64,000 bases of DNA from Bemisia tabaci. Taxonomy: Eukaryota; Arthropoda; Insecta; Hemiptera; Aleyrodidae. Where the stretch lies: contig NC_092797.1 in NCBI RefSeq assembly GCF_918797505.1, positions 47,900,157 to 47,964,156 of the forward strand, in the 5' to 3' direction. Numbering within the stretch: position 1 is the first letter of the stretch; every line of letters begins with the position of its first letter. The notes below the pieces were generated by a model, which was given only the letters and a program-made list of their open reading frames with translations, was not told the origin of the DNA and made no database searches. Positions 63,856 through 64,000 of the stretch are shown here, in pieces. The position numbers were made by a program, and so were the translations under genes.

Positions 63856-64000
63856 GACATGGGAAGGATACGGTGAAAAAAGCGGATCGCCGTGTGTAGA
63901 GAGACTAAGAGACTGGAGATGGAAATTGAAAAACCAGAAAAAGGGGGCCGATCGCTCTTTTTCTCATCTGCATCCCTTCGGAACTGCGGTCCCATAAGGC
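63856..64000. other. Window end, unassigned
   Basis: A/G-rich sequence with no supported feature. It may be more of the degraded gypsy-like copy. Confidence 0.3.

Noticed and set aside
1..64000. CRISPR arrays, rRNA genes, bacterial operons
   Set aside because: Repeats here are TIR elements or long tandem units. No array of short repeats with regular spacers, no rRNA sequence and no ribosome-binding sites were seen.

Overview
The window looks like AT-rich nuclear DNA from a multicellular eukaryote, most likely an arthropod, and I suspect an insect. The evidence is spliceosomal splice sites, R1-type, RTE-type and Penelope-type retroelements, a Tc1/mariner-group transposase remnant, and many short inverted-repeat elements (MITEs and foldbacks) with clear target-site duplications (TSDs). 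I see no operons, rRNA, CRISPR array or long intact host gene. A hemipteran is my guess, but nothing here proves it.

Layout. 1-6600: a candidate DNA element bounded by a perfect 18-bp inverted repeat (653-4486), then small GC-rich exon-like islands (4836-4935, 5488-5555) and an unrecognised coding module (6058-6384) that recurs at 10854. 6840-9921: a Tc1/mariner-group transposase fragment, then a MITE split by a 5'-truncated R1-like LINE. 11-20 kb: dense MITE territory, including a MITE inserted inside its own relative at 13944-14282 with an 8-bp TSD at both levels. 22-26 kb: foldbacks, then a decayed Penelope-like element that was itself hit by an RTE-like LINE tail and carries a hammerhead-like motif downstream. 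26-37 kb: an orphan C2H2 zinc-finger exon, a purine minisatellite, a frameshifted minus-strand gene (30787-31529), and a two-exon gene or pseudogene (34668-36624) with a clean intron and three in-frame stops. 37-54 kb: mostly repeats, a 690-bp foldback, and weak open frames. 54-61.6 kb: tandem arrays derived from MITE ends, a three-level nested insertion (56667-59132) with an empty-site counterpart at 48237, and a 133-bp tandem array split by a coding-like insert. 62-64 kb: a LINE 3' end, MITEs, and Ty3/gypsy-like RT fragments.

The most abundant family (called B here) is a roughly 165-bp MITE with CAGTGGCGTGGCG termini, 8-bp TSDs, a central palindrome and several ATCGAT sites. These are hAT hallmarks, but no hAT transposase is visible in the window. 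Family A is a roughly 270-bp foldback ending GCGGGCTGATTATTG. Together A and B account for most of the short open frames here that look repeated. Few host genes can be supported, and the window reads best as intergenic or large-intron sequence shaped by successive transposon waves.
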